DNA of 64,000 bases, taken from contig CAJYMC010000004.1 of the NCBI GenBank assembly GCA_913775715.1, forward strand, positions 1 to 64,000, read 5' to 3'. This document shows, one piece after another, positions 53,043-62,489 of the stretch; the stretch's first letter is position 1, and each line of letters starts with the position of its first letter. The DNA comes from an uncultured Exiguobacterium sp. Its GTDB lineage: Bacteria; Bacillota; Bacilli; Exiguobacteriales; Exiguobacteriaceae. The position numbers and the translations under genes are program-made. Under the pieces are notes generated by a model. That model made no database searches and had not been told where the DNA came from. It worked only from the letters and a program-made list of their open reading frames with translations.

Positions 53043-53921
53043 ATGGATTTCCGCCAACTGGAATACTTTACGGAAGTGGCACGCTTCAAAAGCTTTACTC
53101 GTGCCGCTGAACATCTCCACGTCACGCAACCGACACTCAGTAAAATGGTCCGTCACTTAGAAGAAGAACTTGAGATGGAATTGTTCGATCGGAGTAAACG
53201 ACAAATCGTCCTGACGGATGCCGGTGAGACCTTATTGATTGAAGGTGAAAAGATTCTGCGGCAGTTATCTGACCTGCCTTCCCACCTCTATGATGTCATG
53301 CATCTGACGAAGGGAACGATTCGGCTCGGCGTGCCCCCACTGATCGGTTCGCTGTTTTTCCCGGGTCTACTACGTCACTTCGAAGAGATGTATCCGATGA
53401 TTCAAATCGAATTAATCGAAGCTGGTGGACATGCGCTAGAAAAAGCGGTTGTCGCCGGTGAAGTCGATTTGATCGCAACGGTGTTGCCTTCAGATGAGCA
53501 TTTAACGACTCATCCTTTCATTGAAGAAGAATTGCATTTGTTTTTACCAAGTAATCATCCACTCGCTGATAGGTCAATGATTGCGTTAGAGGAAGTCGCG
53601 GACATGCCGTTCGTCTTGTTCAATGAAACATTCTCGCTTCACGATGTCGTCTTGAACGCCTGTCAGGATGCTGGATTTACGCCTAACGTGTCGCGGGTGA
53701 GCTCGCAATGGGACTTCTTATGTTTACTAGTCGCAGAAGGAAATGCCGTGACTGTCCTGCCGCGTTCGATCGCGGATCGCTTTTCGATTCGTGGCGTCAA
53801 AACGATTCCGCTTGAAACACGTGTTCCGTGGCACTTAGGAATCGCCGTCCCGACCGGTCGCTATCAATCGTACGTGACGCGGAAATGGATCCAATTCGTC
53901 AGCGAGATGTATTCCAAATAA
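53043..53921 (+). CDS. LysR family transcriptional regulator
   Basis: A 292-residue LTTR with N-terminal winged helix-turn-helix (FTRAAEHLHVTQPTLSKMV) and periplasmic-binding-like effector domain. Divergent arrangement with the dehydrogenase gene, about 120 nt apart, suggests it regulates that gene. ATG at 53043 follows AGGAGA. Confidence 0.93.
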   Translation: MDFRQLEYFTEVARFKSFTRAAEHLHVTQPTLSKMVRHLEEELEMELFDRSKRQIVLTDAGETLLIEGEKILRQLSDLPSHLYDVMHLTKGTIRLGVPPLIGSLFFPGLLRHFEEMYPMIQIELIEAGGHALEKAVVAGEVDLIATVLPSDEHLTTHPFIEEELHLFLPSNHPLADRSMIALEEVADMPFVLFNETFSLHDVVLNACQDAGFTPNVSRVSSQWDFLCLLVAEGNAVTVLPRSIADRFSIRGVKTIPLETRVPWHLGIAVPTGRYQSYVTRKWIQFVSEMYSK

Positions 53922-54012
53922 GCATACCTTTCATAAAAACCATGTATTTGTAGCATGGTATTTCTTCCTTTACGATAAGAACATCGTTAAAAAAGAAAGG
54001 AAGTCCTTTACC

Positions 54013-54426
54013 ATGGCAACTCATTTTGAATCACGTCACGAAACAGGCGTAAAAAAACTCAGCGAATTCACAGACGCAAACGCTGCACAATCTACGCATG
54101 ACAAAATCTCTGAATCCCTGAAAGATATCGCTCCAGCAGTCGGTGAGTGGATTACGGATTTCGCATACGGTGAAGTTTACAGCCGTGATGGTCTCGTCAA
54201 CCGTGACCGCGCAATCGTTACGATTGCTTCTCTCGTCACACAAGGTACAGAACCACAGCTTGCTCTCCACATCAATACTGGATTGACAGCTGGTTTAACA
54301 GGAAACGAAATCGTCGAAGCTATCATGCATCTTGTTCCTTACACTGGATTCCCACGTGTCTTGAACGCACTCGAAGTCGCAAAAGTCGTCTTCGCAGAAC
54401 GTGGCGTCACAGTCGAAACAGAATAA
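54013..54426 (+). CDS. Carboxymuconolactone decarboxylase family protein
   Basis: A 137-residue CMD/AhpD-fold protein (VNRDRAIVTIASLVTQG, LALHINTGLTAGLTGNEIVE, PYTGFPRVLNALE). The CxxC redox pair of AhpD peroxidoreductases is absent, so it is the decarboxylase-like or YurZ-type branch. An inverted repeat ACCATG-N9-CATGGT at about 53940-53960 lies upstream, either a terminator of lysR or an operator. Confidence 0.88.
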   Translation: MATHFESRHETGVKKLSEFTDANAAQSTHDKISESLKDIAPAVGEWITDFAYGEVYSRDGLVNRDRAIVTIASLVTQGTEPQLALHINTGLTAGLTGNEIVEAIMHLVPYTGFPRVLNALEVAKVVFAERGVTVETE

Positions 54427-54503
54427 GATCCGTACGACTTAATTGAAAAAAAGATGGGCATGACGCATTTTCGGGTATCTCCTTAACAAAGGAGTGGTCG
54501 ATT

Positions 54504-55097
54504 ATGCGTTATGCCCTTTTTGCGGATCTTCACAGCTCAGTAGCCGACACAGCGGCTGTCCTAGCTGACATACGGCGGCTCGCTCCCGATGCGCATGTGT
54601 TTTGTCTCGGTGATGTTCATGAATGCCATATCGGTAAAAAGCGAGCGAAGCGCTATTCTTTTGAATCGCTCTCCCTCGTCGTAACGCTCGATGATGATTT
54701 TTTAGAGCTGATTGATTTTAAGACGTTACTTGGTAATCAAGAAGAGCGCATCCTGTCGCTCGTTCCACCGCATCTATCTCCTGTCATCGATGCATTACGC
54801 GATTGCCCTCGAAAACAACGGATCGAGGGGGCGTTATTGATTCATGGAGATCAACTCAGTTGGTCGCGGGATTTTCTACCCGATCTGTCACAACAACGCG
54901 AACCGTTACTCTTTTTTGGTCATAGTCATATCAGAGGTTTGTTTCGAAATGGCATCGCGAAACCGAGCCCACTAGGTCAAACTTTATCCATCAAAGGAAA
55001 ACGGTATGCCGTCAATCTAGGTCCCGTCGTCTTCGAACGAGAGTGGTGTCTTTACGATTCAGAGCAACAAACGATCGTATTCCATCAGGCGAACTAA
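54504..55097 (+). CDS. Calcineurin-like metallophosphoesterase
   Basis: A 197-residue phosphoesterase with the motifs ADLH, GDVHE, GNQEE, LIHGD and GHSHIRG that bind two metal ions. YfcE/MJ0936-like. Substrate unknown. Confidence 0.9.
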   Translation: MRYALFADLHSSVADTAAVLADIRRLAPDAHVFCLGDVHECHIGKKRAKRYSFESLSLVVTLDDDFLELIDFKTLLGNQEERILSLVPPHLSPVIDALRDCPRKQRIEGALLIHGDQLSWSRDFLPDLSQQREPLLFFGHSHIRGLFRNGIAKPSPLGQTLSIKGKRYAVNLGPVVFEREWCLYDSEQQTIVFHQAN

Positions 55098-55106
55098 GAA
55101 GATACG

Positions 55107-55142
55107 ACAAAAGCCGTCGGGCACAGGGCTCGACGGCTTTTG
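55107..55142. terminator. Bidirectional terminator
   Basis: ACAAAAGCCGTCG/CGACGGCTTTTGT stem between the phosphoesterase gene and the convergent gene. Confidence 0.85.
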
Positions 55143-55159
55143 TTCGTGCATCTTATTGA

Positions 55160-55765
55160 TCAGAGATACCGGACAAGCGATGCCTTGACGACATCCACTT
55201 GTGTGAAGTTCGTTTCTTCCGCGAATGTTTCGATGACTTGACGGACATCCCCTTGACGACGTACGAAGCTCGTTGGGACTGGTGTCGTACCGACAAGTTG
55301 CTCATGCAGACTCGTCAATCGATGATCATCGATGATCGTCGTCATCAAATCAAGGAACAGGAGAACATGCAGACGGTTCAAATAATCCCACGGCTTGTCT
55401 TCCGAACGGAATTCATTTCGAGCGAGCCACTTTTTCAATCCGATCGCATCGATTTGACTCAACGTCTCTGTCGTGCGTGCCGACTTCCAAAGCGTCAACA
55501 GTTCACCCAGTTTTTTTCGTGTCTGTTTCTTACGCATGAAGAATTCAAAATTATCTTTCGTCCGTAATGCGTCTCCTTCGATCGCAGCAATCAAATCAGC
55601 TTCCGGCGCCGTCACGAAATCGTGAATGAAATCGACAGACTCTCCCGGTAACCAAGCAGCGACTTTCCCGTGAAAATCAGCCATGAAAGCGACCGTTTCT
55701 GCCAAAGGCTCCTGCTTCATCTGTGAAGCAGCTTGCTGTAATCGTTCTTTCGTCTCAGTCTTCAT
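55160..55765 (-). CDS. Hypothetical helical protein downstream of argS
   Basis: A 201-residue, mainly helical soluble protein, no motif or membrane segment recognised. It lies 30 nt after argS on the same strand and may be co-transcribed. Confidence 0.7.
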   Translation of the reverse strand: MKTETKERLQQAASQMKQEPLAETVAFMADFHGKVAAWLPGESVDFIHDFVTAPEADLIAAIEGDALRTKDNFEFFMRKKQTRKKLGELLTLWKSARTTETLSQIDAIGLKKWLARNEFRSEDKPWDYLNRLHVLLFLDLMTTIIDDHRLTSLHEQLVGTTPVPTSFVRRQGDVRQVIETFAEETNFTQVDVVKASLVRYL

Positions 55766-55795
55766 AATCTACCTCTTCTTATTCGTGGATTGGTC

Positions 55796-57478
55796 TTACA
55801 TTTCTTCTGGAGCGCCGACACCGAGTAAACGAAGACCTTCTGTCAAGACAATCGTGACGGACTTGACGAGTGCAAGACGCGATTGTTTTGCTGCGTCATC
55901 TTCGAGAACACGGACGTGTCCGTAGTATTTATTAAAGCTTTGTGCAAGATCTAAGACATAACGGCTGATGATTGATGGCTCACGACGTGTGAACGCGCGA
56001 TCGATGACCGTCGAGAATTGGTTCAGCATCGAGACGACACCCCATGCATGATCATCGGAACTACCAGCGAATGGTGTGCCATCATAGCCACCTTTACGAA
56101 GCAACGAGTGCGCACGAGCATTCGTGTACTGGACATACGGTCCTGTTTCGCCTTCGAATTTCAACATCTGCTCAAGATCGAACTCGATGTTGTTCATCCG
56201 TTCGTTCTTCAAGTCGTGGAAGATGACGGCGCCGACACCAACTTGACGAGCCGTTGCTTCAGCATTCGCTAAGTCCGGATTTTTTTCCGCGATGTTTTGC
56301 TTCGCGACGTCGATCGCTTCTTGTAGTACTTCTTCAAGTAAGACAATCCGACCTTTACGCGTCGACATTTTCTTTCCGTCCTTCATGATCAGACCAAACG
56401 GCACATGGTGCATGCCGTCGACGTTCTCAAATCCAAGTTTCTTCAGGACTGCGAATAACTGCTTGAAGTGAAGCGCTTGTTCCCCACCGACGACGTAGAA
56501 CGCTTGCTCAAAACGATACGTTTCAAGACGATAGACAGCAGCTGCTAAGTCACGTGTCGCATAAAGCGTTGCGCCATCTTTCTTTTTAATCAAGGCAGGC
56601 GGCATACCTTCTGCTTCGAGGTCGACGACCATTGCCCCTTCTGATTCGACGAGAAGATTTTTTTCTTCGAGCAAATCGATGACGTGTTGCATCTTATCGT
56701 TGTAGAAGGCTTCTCCGTTCAAGCTATCGAATTTAACACCGAGCATCTCATAGACACGGTTGAACTCAACGAGTGAGACTTCACGGAACCACGTCCAAAG
56801 CGTCGTCGCCTGCTCGTCACCTTGTTCGAGTTTTTTGAACCAGAGACGCCCTTCGTCCTCAAGTGCCGGATTTGTTTCCGCTTCTTCGTGGAACCGAACG
56901 TATAACTTCAACAATTCCTTGATTGGTTCTGCACGGACCGCTTCTTCCTCACCCCACATCGTATAGGCGACCATCAATTTCCCGAACTGTGTTCCCCAGT
57001 CCCCTAAGTGGTTGACACCAACGACATCGTAACCTTTCTTACGTGAGATTTGGTTAAGCGCGTTCCCGATGACCGTCGAACGCAAGTGCCCCATCGAGAA
57101 AGGTTTCGCAATGTTTGGTGATGAGAAGTCCGTGACAATCGTTTTTCCATTGGCTTCACTTGATCCGAATGCCTCTTGCTCCGTCAGGACTTGGTTGACG
57201 ATTTCTTGCGAGACGACTTCCCGGTTCAAGAAGACGTTGATATAAGGACCAACGGCTTGAACGTTCGAGAACAGCGGTGCGTCGATTTTTTCTGCGATAT
57301 CTGAAGCGATCATGTTCGGTGCTTTGCGGAATGCTTTCGCAAGCATGAAACATGGGAATGCCAGATCTCCATGATCTTCATGTTTCGGTTGCTCGATCAG
57401 TTGTTCGATTTGTTCAACCGATAAGGCACCTTCCATGACGTGATGTAATACTTCTGCATACTGCGCTTTATAACTCAT
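55796..57478 (-). CDS. argS: Arginyl-tRNA synthetase
   Basis: A 560-residue class I synthetase with HIGH-like FSMGHLRS, KMSKS-like KKMSTRKG and a DALR anticodon-binding domain (YVLDLAQSFNKYYGH). It charges tRNA-Arg. ATG at 57478 has AGGAGG 8 nt upstream. Expression is controlled by the T-box leader upstream, sensing uncharged tRNA-Arg. Confidence 0.96.
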   Translation of the reverse strand: MSYKAQYAEVLHHVMEGALSVEQIEQLIEQPKHEDHGDLAFPCFMLAKAFRKAPNMIASDIAEKIDAPLFSNVQAVGPYINVFLNREVVSQEIVNQVLTEQEAFGSSEANGKTIVTDFSSPNIAKPFSMGHLRSTVIGNALNQISRKKGYDVVGVNHLGDWGTQFGKLMVAYTMWGEEEAVRAEPIKELLKLYVRFHEEAETNPALEDEGRLWFKKLEQGDEQATTLWTWFREVSLVEFNRVYEMLGVKFDSLNGEAFYNDKMQHVIDLLEEKNLLVESEGAMVVDLEAEGMPPALIKKKDGATLYATRDLAAAVYRLETYRFEQAFYVVGGEQALHFKQLFAVLKKLGFENVDGMHHVPFGLIMKDGKKMSTRKGRIVLLEEVLQEAIDVAKQNIAEKNPDLANAEATARQVGVGAVIFHDLKNERMNNIEFDLEQMLKFEGETGPYVQYTNARAHSLLRKGGYDGTPFAGSSDDHAWGVVSMLNQFSTVIDRAFTRREPSIISRYVLDLAQSFNKYYGHVRVLEDDAAKQSRLALVKSVTIVLTEGLRLLGVGAPEEM

Positions 57479-57511
57479 CTTTATTTCCTCCTGCTTTACT
57501 GATTTTTTGGC

Positions 57512-57750
57512 AATAAAAAACGCCCCTTGCGCCACGCGCAAAGAGACGGAATGACCGCGGTACCACTCTTCTTGGTGTCATTTCGACACCCACCTTGTTC
57601 GGGGATAACGGGGTTCCCCCGGCTACGCCTTTTCCATCAGGAATCGGGTAGCGTCTCAGAAGTGCGTTTCACGACCGGTTCGTCCTCAGGCTTCCACCAT
57701 TCCCTGATTCGCTAGTTGACGAAAATCAATCGTTACTCTCTTCATCATCG
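57512..57750 (-). ncRNA. T-box leader of argS
   Basis: On the minus strand the T-box core AGTGGTACCGCGG (57555-57567) precedes a GC-rich terminator with T run (57512-57546). Upstream are Stem I elements: AGAGAGTAACG, GGTGGAAGCC and a likely specifier region AAACGCAC, where CGC would be an Arg codon. The leader fills the 57479-57886 gap apart from promoters. Confidence 0.9.
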
Positions 57751-57886
57751 ACTGTATTCGATATCTTTCACATTATACGCAATTCTTTCTTTTCTCTCAA
57801 CCTTATTTTTTTGGTAAATGGCTTATCAAAATTTCCACAATTCGGGTATAGGAATAAAAGATACTTCTCAGGGGGAGGGATGTTTC

Positions 57887-59563
57887 ATGCGCTACTATCA
57901 ACATGTAGCCCGGACGAGCTGGATCGTCTTCGGTCTCGTCGCCTTGACATTATTAGTGATCGGCATCGTTCATCCACCAACCTTCCATCCTTCTGTTACG
58001 ATCATTGATACTCTTTATTTATTTGGACTCGTTCTCCTGTTTCAGTTCGATAATGTCCGTCGTGGTGGCATTTACTATACATTCCAAGAAGGAATCATCT
58101 TATTTTTATTCCTCAATTACGGTTTAACGTACGCCTTGATTTTAAGCCAAATCGGTATTCTTGTCTTTCAATTCATGTCTCATCGAAAAGCGATTCGCTG
58201 GAAACGTTTCGTCTATCTTTATCCGATCAACGCCCTGTTCGATTTAGTCTACACCTCGCTTCCGGTCTTTGCGTATTATGCGCTCGGCGGACCGATCGGC
58301 TCCAGCTTTACGTATACAAAAGCCCTGATTCCTTTCATCGGCTTTTTAATCACCGTCTTCCTTGTCTCTTACTTCCAATGTCTGTTCGTCAATCGCTTCC
58401 TCTATTTGAAATATGATTGGCGACGTCTCGTGAAGCTGCAGTCCCTCGTCTATGGCATTAGCATGTTAAGTGCTCTACTTGGGATTTGGTTCTACGATGA
58501 AAGTCCGCTCGTCGCGGCTACGGTTTCCGCCTTGATTCTCTTTTTGTTCAAACGTCTGTTACAAGAGCGTGGTGACTCTCTTGAAGCGAATGATAATGCG
58601 AAACGATTTGATGATGCGAAGGAACACTTATTGATTTCCCGCTTTGAACGCGAGACGATCGATTCACTGCTCCTCGATTTACCGCATCTGTTGCCATTTT
58701 CTGAAGGATGGATCTCGATTCAACAACAGCGGAAACAAGTCATCTATAACATTCGGACGAAACAACCGATCGACGTGCTACCGCTGTTTCACTCTTTGAC
58801 AGCCGACGATTTGCATACTCCGATCATCTATGGTCTTCGTTGTGACTGGGGAAACGATATTCAAATCGGATTACCTGTCGATCGTCATTCAATGCTAGCG
58901 ATCCCTTCGATCACAAGCGGTGAAGTCGATGTCTCAATCATCCTGTTCCACCAAGTCGCAGATGCCTATGATGCGACGAATGCCGATGAGTTATCTCGTC
59001 TACTCCGTATCTTTTGTCGTGTCTTAGAGCGCTCTCGTGAAACGGTTCAACTCTATACAGAAAGTCGGACCGATGCCTTGACGGAATTACCGAATAGTCG
59101 TGCCTTTTACGAACACGGTCGGCAAGAATTTGCTGCTGACTGCTATCCGCTCTCCGTAATTCTGTTTGATATCGATCATTTTAAACGCGTCAATGATACG
59201 TACGGTCATAAAGTAGGTGATCTCGTCCTTCGTGAACTCGGTCGGCGCATCCAGGCGATCCAGCTACAATATGATGATGTCTTCGCTGCTCGTTATGGTG
59301 GGGAGGAATTCGTGCTTCTCTTGCGAAATGGTAGTCAAGAGGTTGCTATCCAGATTGCTGAGACGGTCCGCCATGCAGTCATGGATCGTCCCTTCCTCGT
59401 CGATGGTCACCGACTGTCCTTAACCGTCAGCCTCGGAATTGATACAGTGGAAGAAAGATATCAACGGACGTTTGAAGAATCACTCCGTCAAGCCGACCAT
59501 GCACTCTATGTCGGTGGAAAACACAACGGACGCAATTGTACCGCGCATTATGCAAACCTTTGA
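57887..59563 (+). CDS. Membrane-bound diguanylate cyclase (GGDEF)
   Basis: A 558-residue protein: six to eight hydrophobic spans forming an N-terminal sensor (about 15-225), a middle domain of about 170 residues without a clear motif (GAF-like in place), and a C-terminal GGDEF domain with the active RYGGEEFVLLL. It should make c-di-GMP. ATG at 57887 follows GGGGAGGG. A GGGTAT motif upstream (57844-57849) resembles a SigB -10 but lacks a good -35. Confidence 0.9.
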   Translation: MRYYQHVARTSWIVFGLVALTLLVIGIVHPPTFHPSVTIIDTLYLFGLVLLFQFDNVRRGGIYYTFQEGIILFLFLNYGLTYALILSQIGILVFQFMSHRKAIRWKRFVYLYPINALFDLVYTSLPVFAYYALGGPIGSSFTYTKALIPFIGFLITVFLVSYFQCLFVNRFLYLKYDWRRLVKLQSLVYGISMLSALLGIWFYDESPLVAATVSALILFLFKRLLQERGDSLEANDNAKRFDDAKEHLLISRFERETIDSLLLDLPHLLPFSEGWISIQQQRKQVIYNIRTKQPIDVLPLFHSLTADDLHTPIIYGLRCDWGNDIQIGLPVDRHSMLAIPSITSGEVDVSIILFHQVADAYDATNADELSRLLRIFCRVLERSRETVQLYTESRTDALTELPNSRAFYEHGRQEFAADCYPLSVILFDIDHFKRVNDTYGHKVGDLVLRELGRRIQAIQLQYDDVFAARYGGEEFVLLLRNGSQEVAIQIAETVRHAVMDRPFLVDGHRLSLTVSLGIDTVEERYQRTFEESLRQADHALYVGGKHNGRNCTAHYANL

Positions 59564-59578
59564 AAGGTCGTGACTCTA

Positions 59579-60361
59579 TTGTCGATTACGGAAATTGAAA
59601 TGACGCTACCGACATCACAAACTCACCGGACGATTCGGATTCATCGTCCGCCACATTTAGATTCAAACGAAGCCTTACCAGTTATTTATATGCACGATGG
59701 ACAAAATGTCTTCAGTGGAGAGACCGCCTCATTCGGAAAAGGCTGGGAAATTCATCTTGCGCTTCAGCAAACACAGATCCCGGCAATGGTCGTCGCGATT
59801 GACAGCCCGGAAGACGGCATGGACCGTTACGACGACTACGCTCCTTGGAGTGATGAGGCTTTATTGATGCGGACCGCTTATCCTTCGCACCGGAAGTCGA
59901 TTGGTGGAAACGGTAAGGTCTATATGGACTGGATCATTCGCGAGCTAAAACCATATATTGATGCCAACTACGCGACACGCCCTGACGATACGACGATGAT
60001 TGGCAGCTCGATGGGTGGCGTCATCTCGCTTTATGGATTATTCGCGTATCCGGAAGTCATCACGCGTGTCGCTGCCCTGTCGACGGCCGGATGGGCAAAC
60101 TTCTCCTCACTCCTTGAATTCATCGAACGCAGTCCGACGCTGTCTACTGCCCATCGCTGTTATATGGATGTCGGGACAAAAGAAGTGAGTGGTCCGATGA
60201 CCGAGACGGATTATTTGCACACGAATGATGTCTTAGCGCGAGCGGTCGAACAGAAACTCGCTCAAAGTCGCTATACGATCATCCCGGAAGCGATCCATCA
60301 TGAAACGGCCTGGGCAGAGCGTTTACCCGATGTTTTACGTTACTTGTTTCCTTCATCGTGA
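59579..60361 (+). CDS. Alpha/beta hydrolase, esterase D-like
   Basis: A 260-residue putative esterase with VIYMHDGQNVF, nucleophile elbow GSSMGG, and His near the end (IHHETAW). Related proteins hydrolyse small esters or siderophores. TTG at 59579 has AAAGGTCGTGA ahead; GTG at 59570 is too near that site. It follows the cyclase gene by 15 nt and is likely co-transcribed. Confidence 0.87.
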   Translation: MSITEIEMTLPTSQTHRTIRIHRPPHLDSNEALPVIYMHDGQNVFSGETASFGKGWEIHLALQQTQIPAMVVAIDSPEDGMDRYDDYAPWSDEALLMRTAYPSHRKSIGGNGKVYMDWIIRELKPYIDANYATRPDDTTMIGSSMGGVISLYGLFAYPEVITRVAALSTAGWANFSSLLEFIERSPTLSTAHRCYMDVGTKEVSGPMTETDYLHTNDVLARAVEQKLAQSRYTIIPEAIHHETAWAERLPDVLRYLFPSS

Positions 60362-60367
60362 ATACAC

Positions 60368-60410
60368 AAAAAGCCGGGCGATTTCTACTAAAGAAATCCT
60401 CCGGCTTTTT
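60368..60410. terminator. Bidirectional nested terminator
   Basis: AAAAAGCCGG/CCGGCTTTTT outer arms enclose a GATTTCT/AGAAATC stem; serves the esterase and trhO. Confidence 0.88.
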
Positions 60411-60419
60411 ACGCGTGCC

Positions 60420-61343
60420 TTATACTAATTCTTCTTGTTGCTCTTTTTCATAACGGTTGCGCGGATGCTCCCGGCATTCATCGGAACACGAACGCATGAC
60501 TTTCGGTTCGCATTCTTCACAGCAGAAGTGCTGTCGATTACATTCCGGGTTTGCACAATTAACGTAGCGTGTCTCCGGTTTTCCACAGTAGTAACATTCT
60601 GAGACGACAGAAGGGTTAACGGTATTAACAGGAACCTGTACGCGCTCATCAAAGACGTATAGTTCACCTTCCCAGTCTTCTCCTTGTGTCTGTTCGTCTT
60701 TTCCGTACATGACGACTCCGCCTTTTAGATGGAAGATATCGTCACTCTGTTGCCGTTTACGGAAGTACGCCGTGAATTTCTCACAACGAACGCCACCCGT
60801 ACAGTATGTGAGAACCTTTTTTCCTTCAAACAAATGCTCGTTCTCGTCTAGCCATTCCGGGAATTCCCGTGAAGCATCGACATCGACTTTTACGGCATTT
60901 TTGAAATGTCCAAGGTCGTATTCGTAGTTGTTTCGTACATCGAGAATGACGACGTCATCTTGTTTCATCATTTCTTTCCACTCTGCTGGTTCGAGATATG
61001 CAGCGTGTTCTTCTGGTACGTTGAATTCGTCTTCAAAACGCCATGTGACGAGTTCTTTTTTGTAACGGACGAATGTCTTTTTGAAGGCGTGCTCTTCGAC
61101 TTCATCGATTTTGAATTCGATATCAGCGAATCGTGGATCCGCCGTCAAATCCTTCATGTATTGTTCCGTTTGTTCGACCGTTCCAGAGAGTGTGCCGTTT
61201 ATACCTTCTGGTGCAATCAAAATTCGACCTTTAATACCGAGCTCTTTACAGTAAGCAAGATGCTCTTTCGTCAGCTGTTCCGCATTTTCAATTGGAACAT
61301 ACTTATAAAATAATAGTACGCGATAAGGTTTCATATTCCTCAT
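60420..61343 (-). CDS. trhO: tRNA uridine(34) hydroxylase TrhO (rhodanese family)
   Basis: A 307-residue protein: N-terminal acylphosphatase-like domain with GRILIAPEGINGTLSG, rhodanese domain with active loop CTGGVRCEK, and a C-terminal zinc-binding Cys-rich part (four CxxC-like pairs). TrhO makes 5-hydroxyuridine at tRNA wobble position 34 with O2. The start MRNMKPYRVLLF matches the length of Bacillus YbfQ. An unusual structured leader lies upstream. Confidence 0.92.
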   Translation of the reverse strand: MRNMKPYRVLLFYKYVPIENAEQLTKEHLAYCKELGIKGRILIAPEGINGTLSGTVEQTEQYMKDLTADPRFADIEFKIDEVEEHAFKKTFVRYKKELVTWRFEDEFNVPEEHAAYLEPAEWKEMMKQDDVVILDVRNNYEYDLGHFKNAVKVDVDASREFPEWLDENEHLFEGKKVLTYCTGGVRCEKFTAYFRKRQQSDDIFHLKGGVVMYGKDEQTQGEDWEGELYVFDERVQVPVNTVNPSVVSECYYCGKPETRYVNCANPECNRQHFCCEECEPKVMRSCSDECREHPRNRYEKEQQEELV

Positions 61344-61360
61344 TAGCCCCCATGTCAGTT

Positions 61361-61428
61361 TTTTGCAGTAAAACGAACGTTGGCAAACGAAGCGTCTAGC
61401 TATTGACTAGCTGGGAACGCCTGCAAAA
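61361..61428 (-). promoter_or_regulatory. Structured leader of trhO
   Basis: Outer arms TTTTGCAG (61361-61368) and CTGCAAAA (61421-61428) enclose a hairpin, GCGT/ACGC plus a 6-bp stem (61392-61420). The structure ends 17 nt before the start codon. Function unknown. Confidence 0.45.
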
Positions 61429-61572
61429 CGCACCCATTTAAGTATAATACCAACTCCCTTTCGAATGTACAATCCACAATTCCTGAATCCCTTTCACGGA
61501 ATTTCATTCCCTTTCTGAATCAGAAAGAGGTAAAATAAAACACAGTAGTACATCTTGCAAGGAGGATTCCGA

Positions 61573-62217
61573 ATGCTCCATACACTTCGTGACTGGATCG
61601 AGCAGATGATTTTCTTTCTCCAAGACTTACCTGGAGGAGCTGCCACCGGTTTGATTGCCCCGTTTCTTGAGTCTCTATTTCCTTTCCTGCCACTCGTCCT
61701 GATCATTTCCGCGAATGCGGCAACCTATGGTTTTGGCATGGGTGTTCTCGTATCATGGGTCGGGAGCATGCTTGGATCACTCGTTGTCTTCGCTTGTATT
61801 CGATATCTATTTCGTCGTCCGGTCACGCGTTGGCTTGAAAAACACCATGCCGCGCAACAGTGGATCGAACGTGTTCGCCACATGAGTCCCATCTCACTCG
61901 GATTCTTTTTCTCGCTTCCGTTCATGCCTGCGTTCATCATCACGTCCATTTCCGCTATGATTCAACTATCGCTGCGGACGTATTTGATCGCTGCTGGTGC
62001 CGGTCGTTTGATCGTCGTCATCATCTTCTCGCTGATCGGAAAGGAATGGTCGACGTTTCTCGAACGTCCGATGCGTCTCGTTCTTCTATTTTTGATTTTA
62101 CTCGCCATCTGGGGAGTCAGTCGTGGAACGGAAGAGTGGTTAAAGCGTCGCGCCCTTTCAAAACGCGCAGATCATCTACGAGAAATCGAAAACAAAATCG
62201 AGCATCCATCTGAATAA
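61573..62217 (+). CDS. Small multi-drug export protein family, membrane protein
   Basis: A 214-residue membrane protein with about five spans, an early FLESLFPFLPLVLIISANAA helix and basic C-terminal tail. It matches the 'putative small multi-drug export' family by pattern (GVLVSWVGSMLGSL, SLPFMPAFIITSISAM). Function is not established. ATG at 61573 follows AAGGAGG by 7 nt. Confidence 0.8.
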   Translation: MLHTLRDWIEQMIFFLQDLPGGAATGLIAPFLESLFPFLPLVLIISANAATYGFGMGVLVSWVGSMLGSLVVFACIRYLFRRPVTRWLEKHHAAQQWIERVRHMSPISLGFFFSLPFMPAFIITSISAMIQLSLRTYLIAAGAGRLIVVIIFSLIGKEWSTFLERPMRLVLLFLILLAIWGVSRGTEEWLKRRALSKRADHLREIENKIEHPSE

Positions 62218-62223
62218 CGATCC

Positions 62224-62258
62224 AAGCCTGTCTATAACTCCCATAGACAGGCTTTTTT
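62224..62258 (+). terminator. Intrinsic terminator
   Basis: AAGCCTGTCTAT-N7-ATAGACAGGCTT followed by T run. After it, 62259-62489 holds only regulatory sequence. Confidence 0.9.
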
Positions 62259-62353
62259 TAGTCTTTAATCGTTTTCATCATACCGATAGGTCTTTTGGAT
62301 CATTTTTAAAGGTTATTAATATATAAGTATAACGTTCAAACAATGTTCAATAT

Positions 62354-62368
62354 TAAAAACGCTTACAT
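62354..62368 (+). promoter_or_regulatory. Candidate cre (CcpA) site upstream of DUF485-actP
   Basis: Reverse-strand ATGTAAGCGTTTTTA agrees with the cre consensus WTGNAANCGNWNNCW except one position. A perfect inverted repeat ATTGGT-ATG-ACCAAT (62372-62386) and a TATAAT (62392-62397) follow. CcpA repression of acetate uptake is well known in Bacilli. Confidence 0.5.
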
Positions 62369-62489
62369 CTAATTGGTATGACCAATATTAATATAATAAT
62401 CACTTTTCTCTTCGGAAAATTAGGATAGCTTTTCCAGAAACGACATCTCTATAATGAATTTACATTCATTTCATAAAGGAGGCGTCCTC

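Noticed and set aside
57826-57850. SigB promoter for the diguanylate cyclase
   Set aside because: GGGTAT is present but no GTTT-like -35 lies 12-15 bp upstream.
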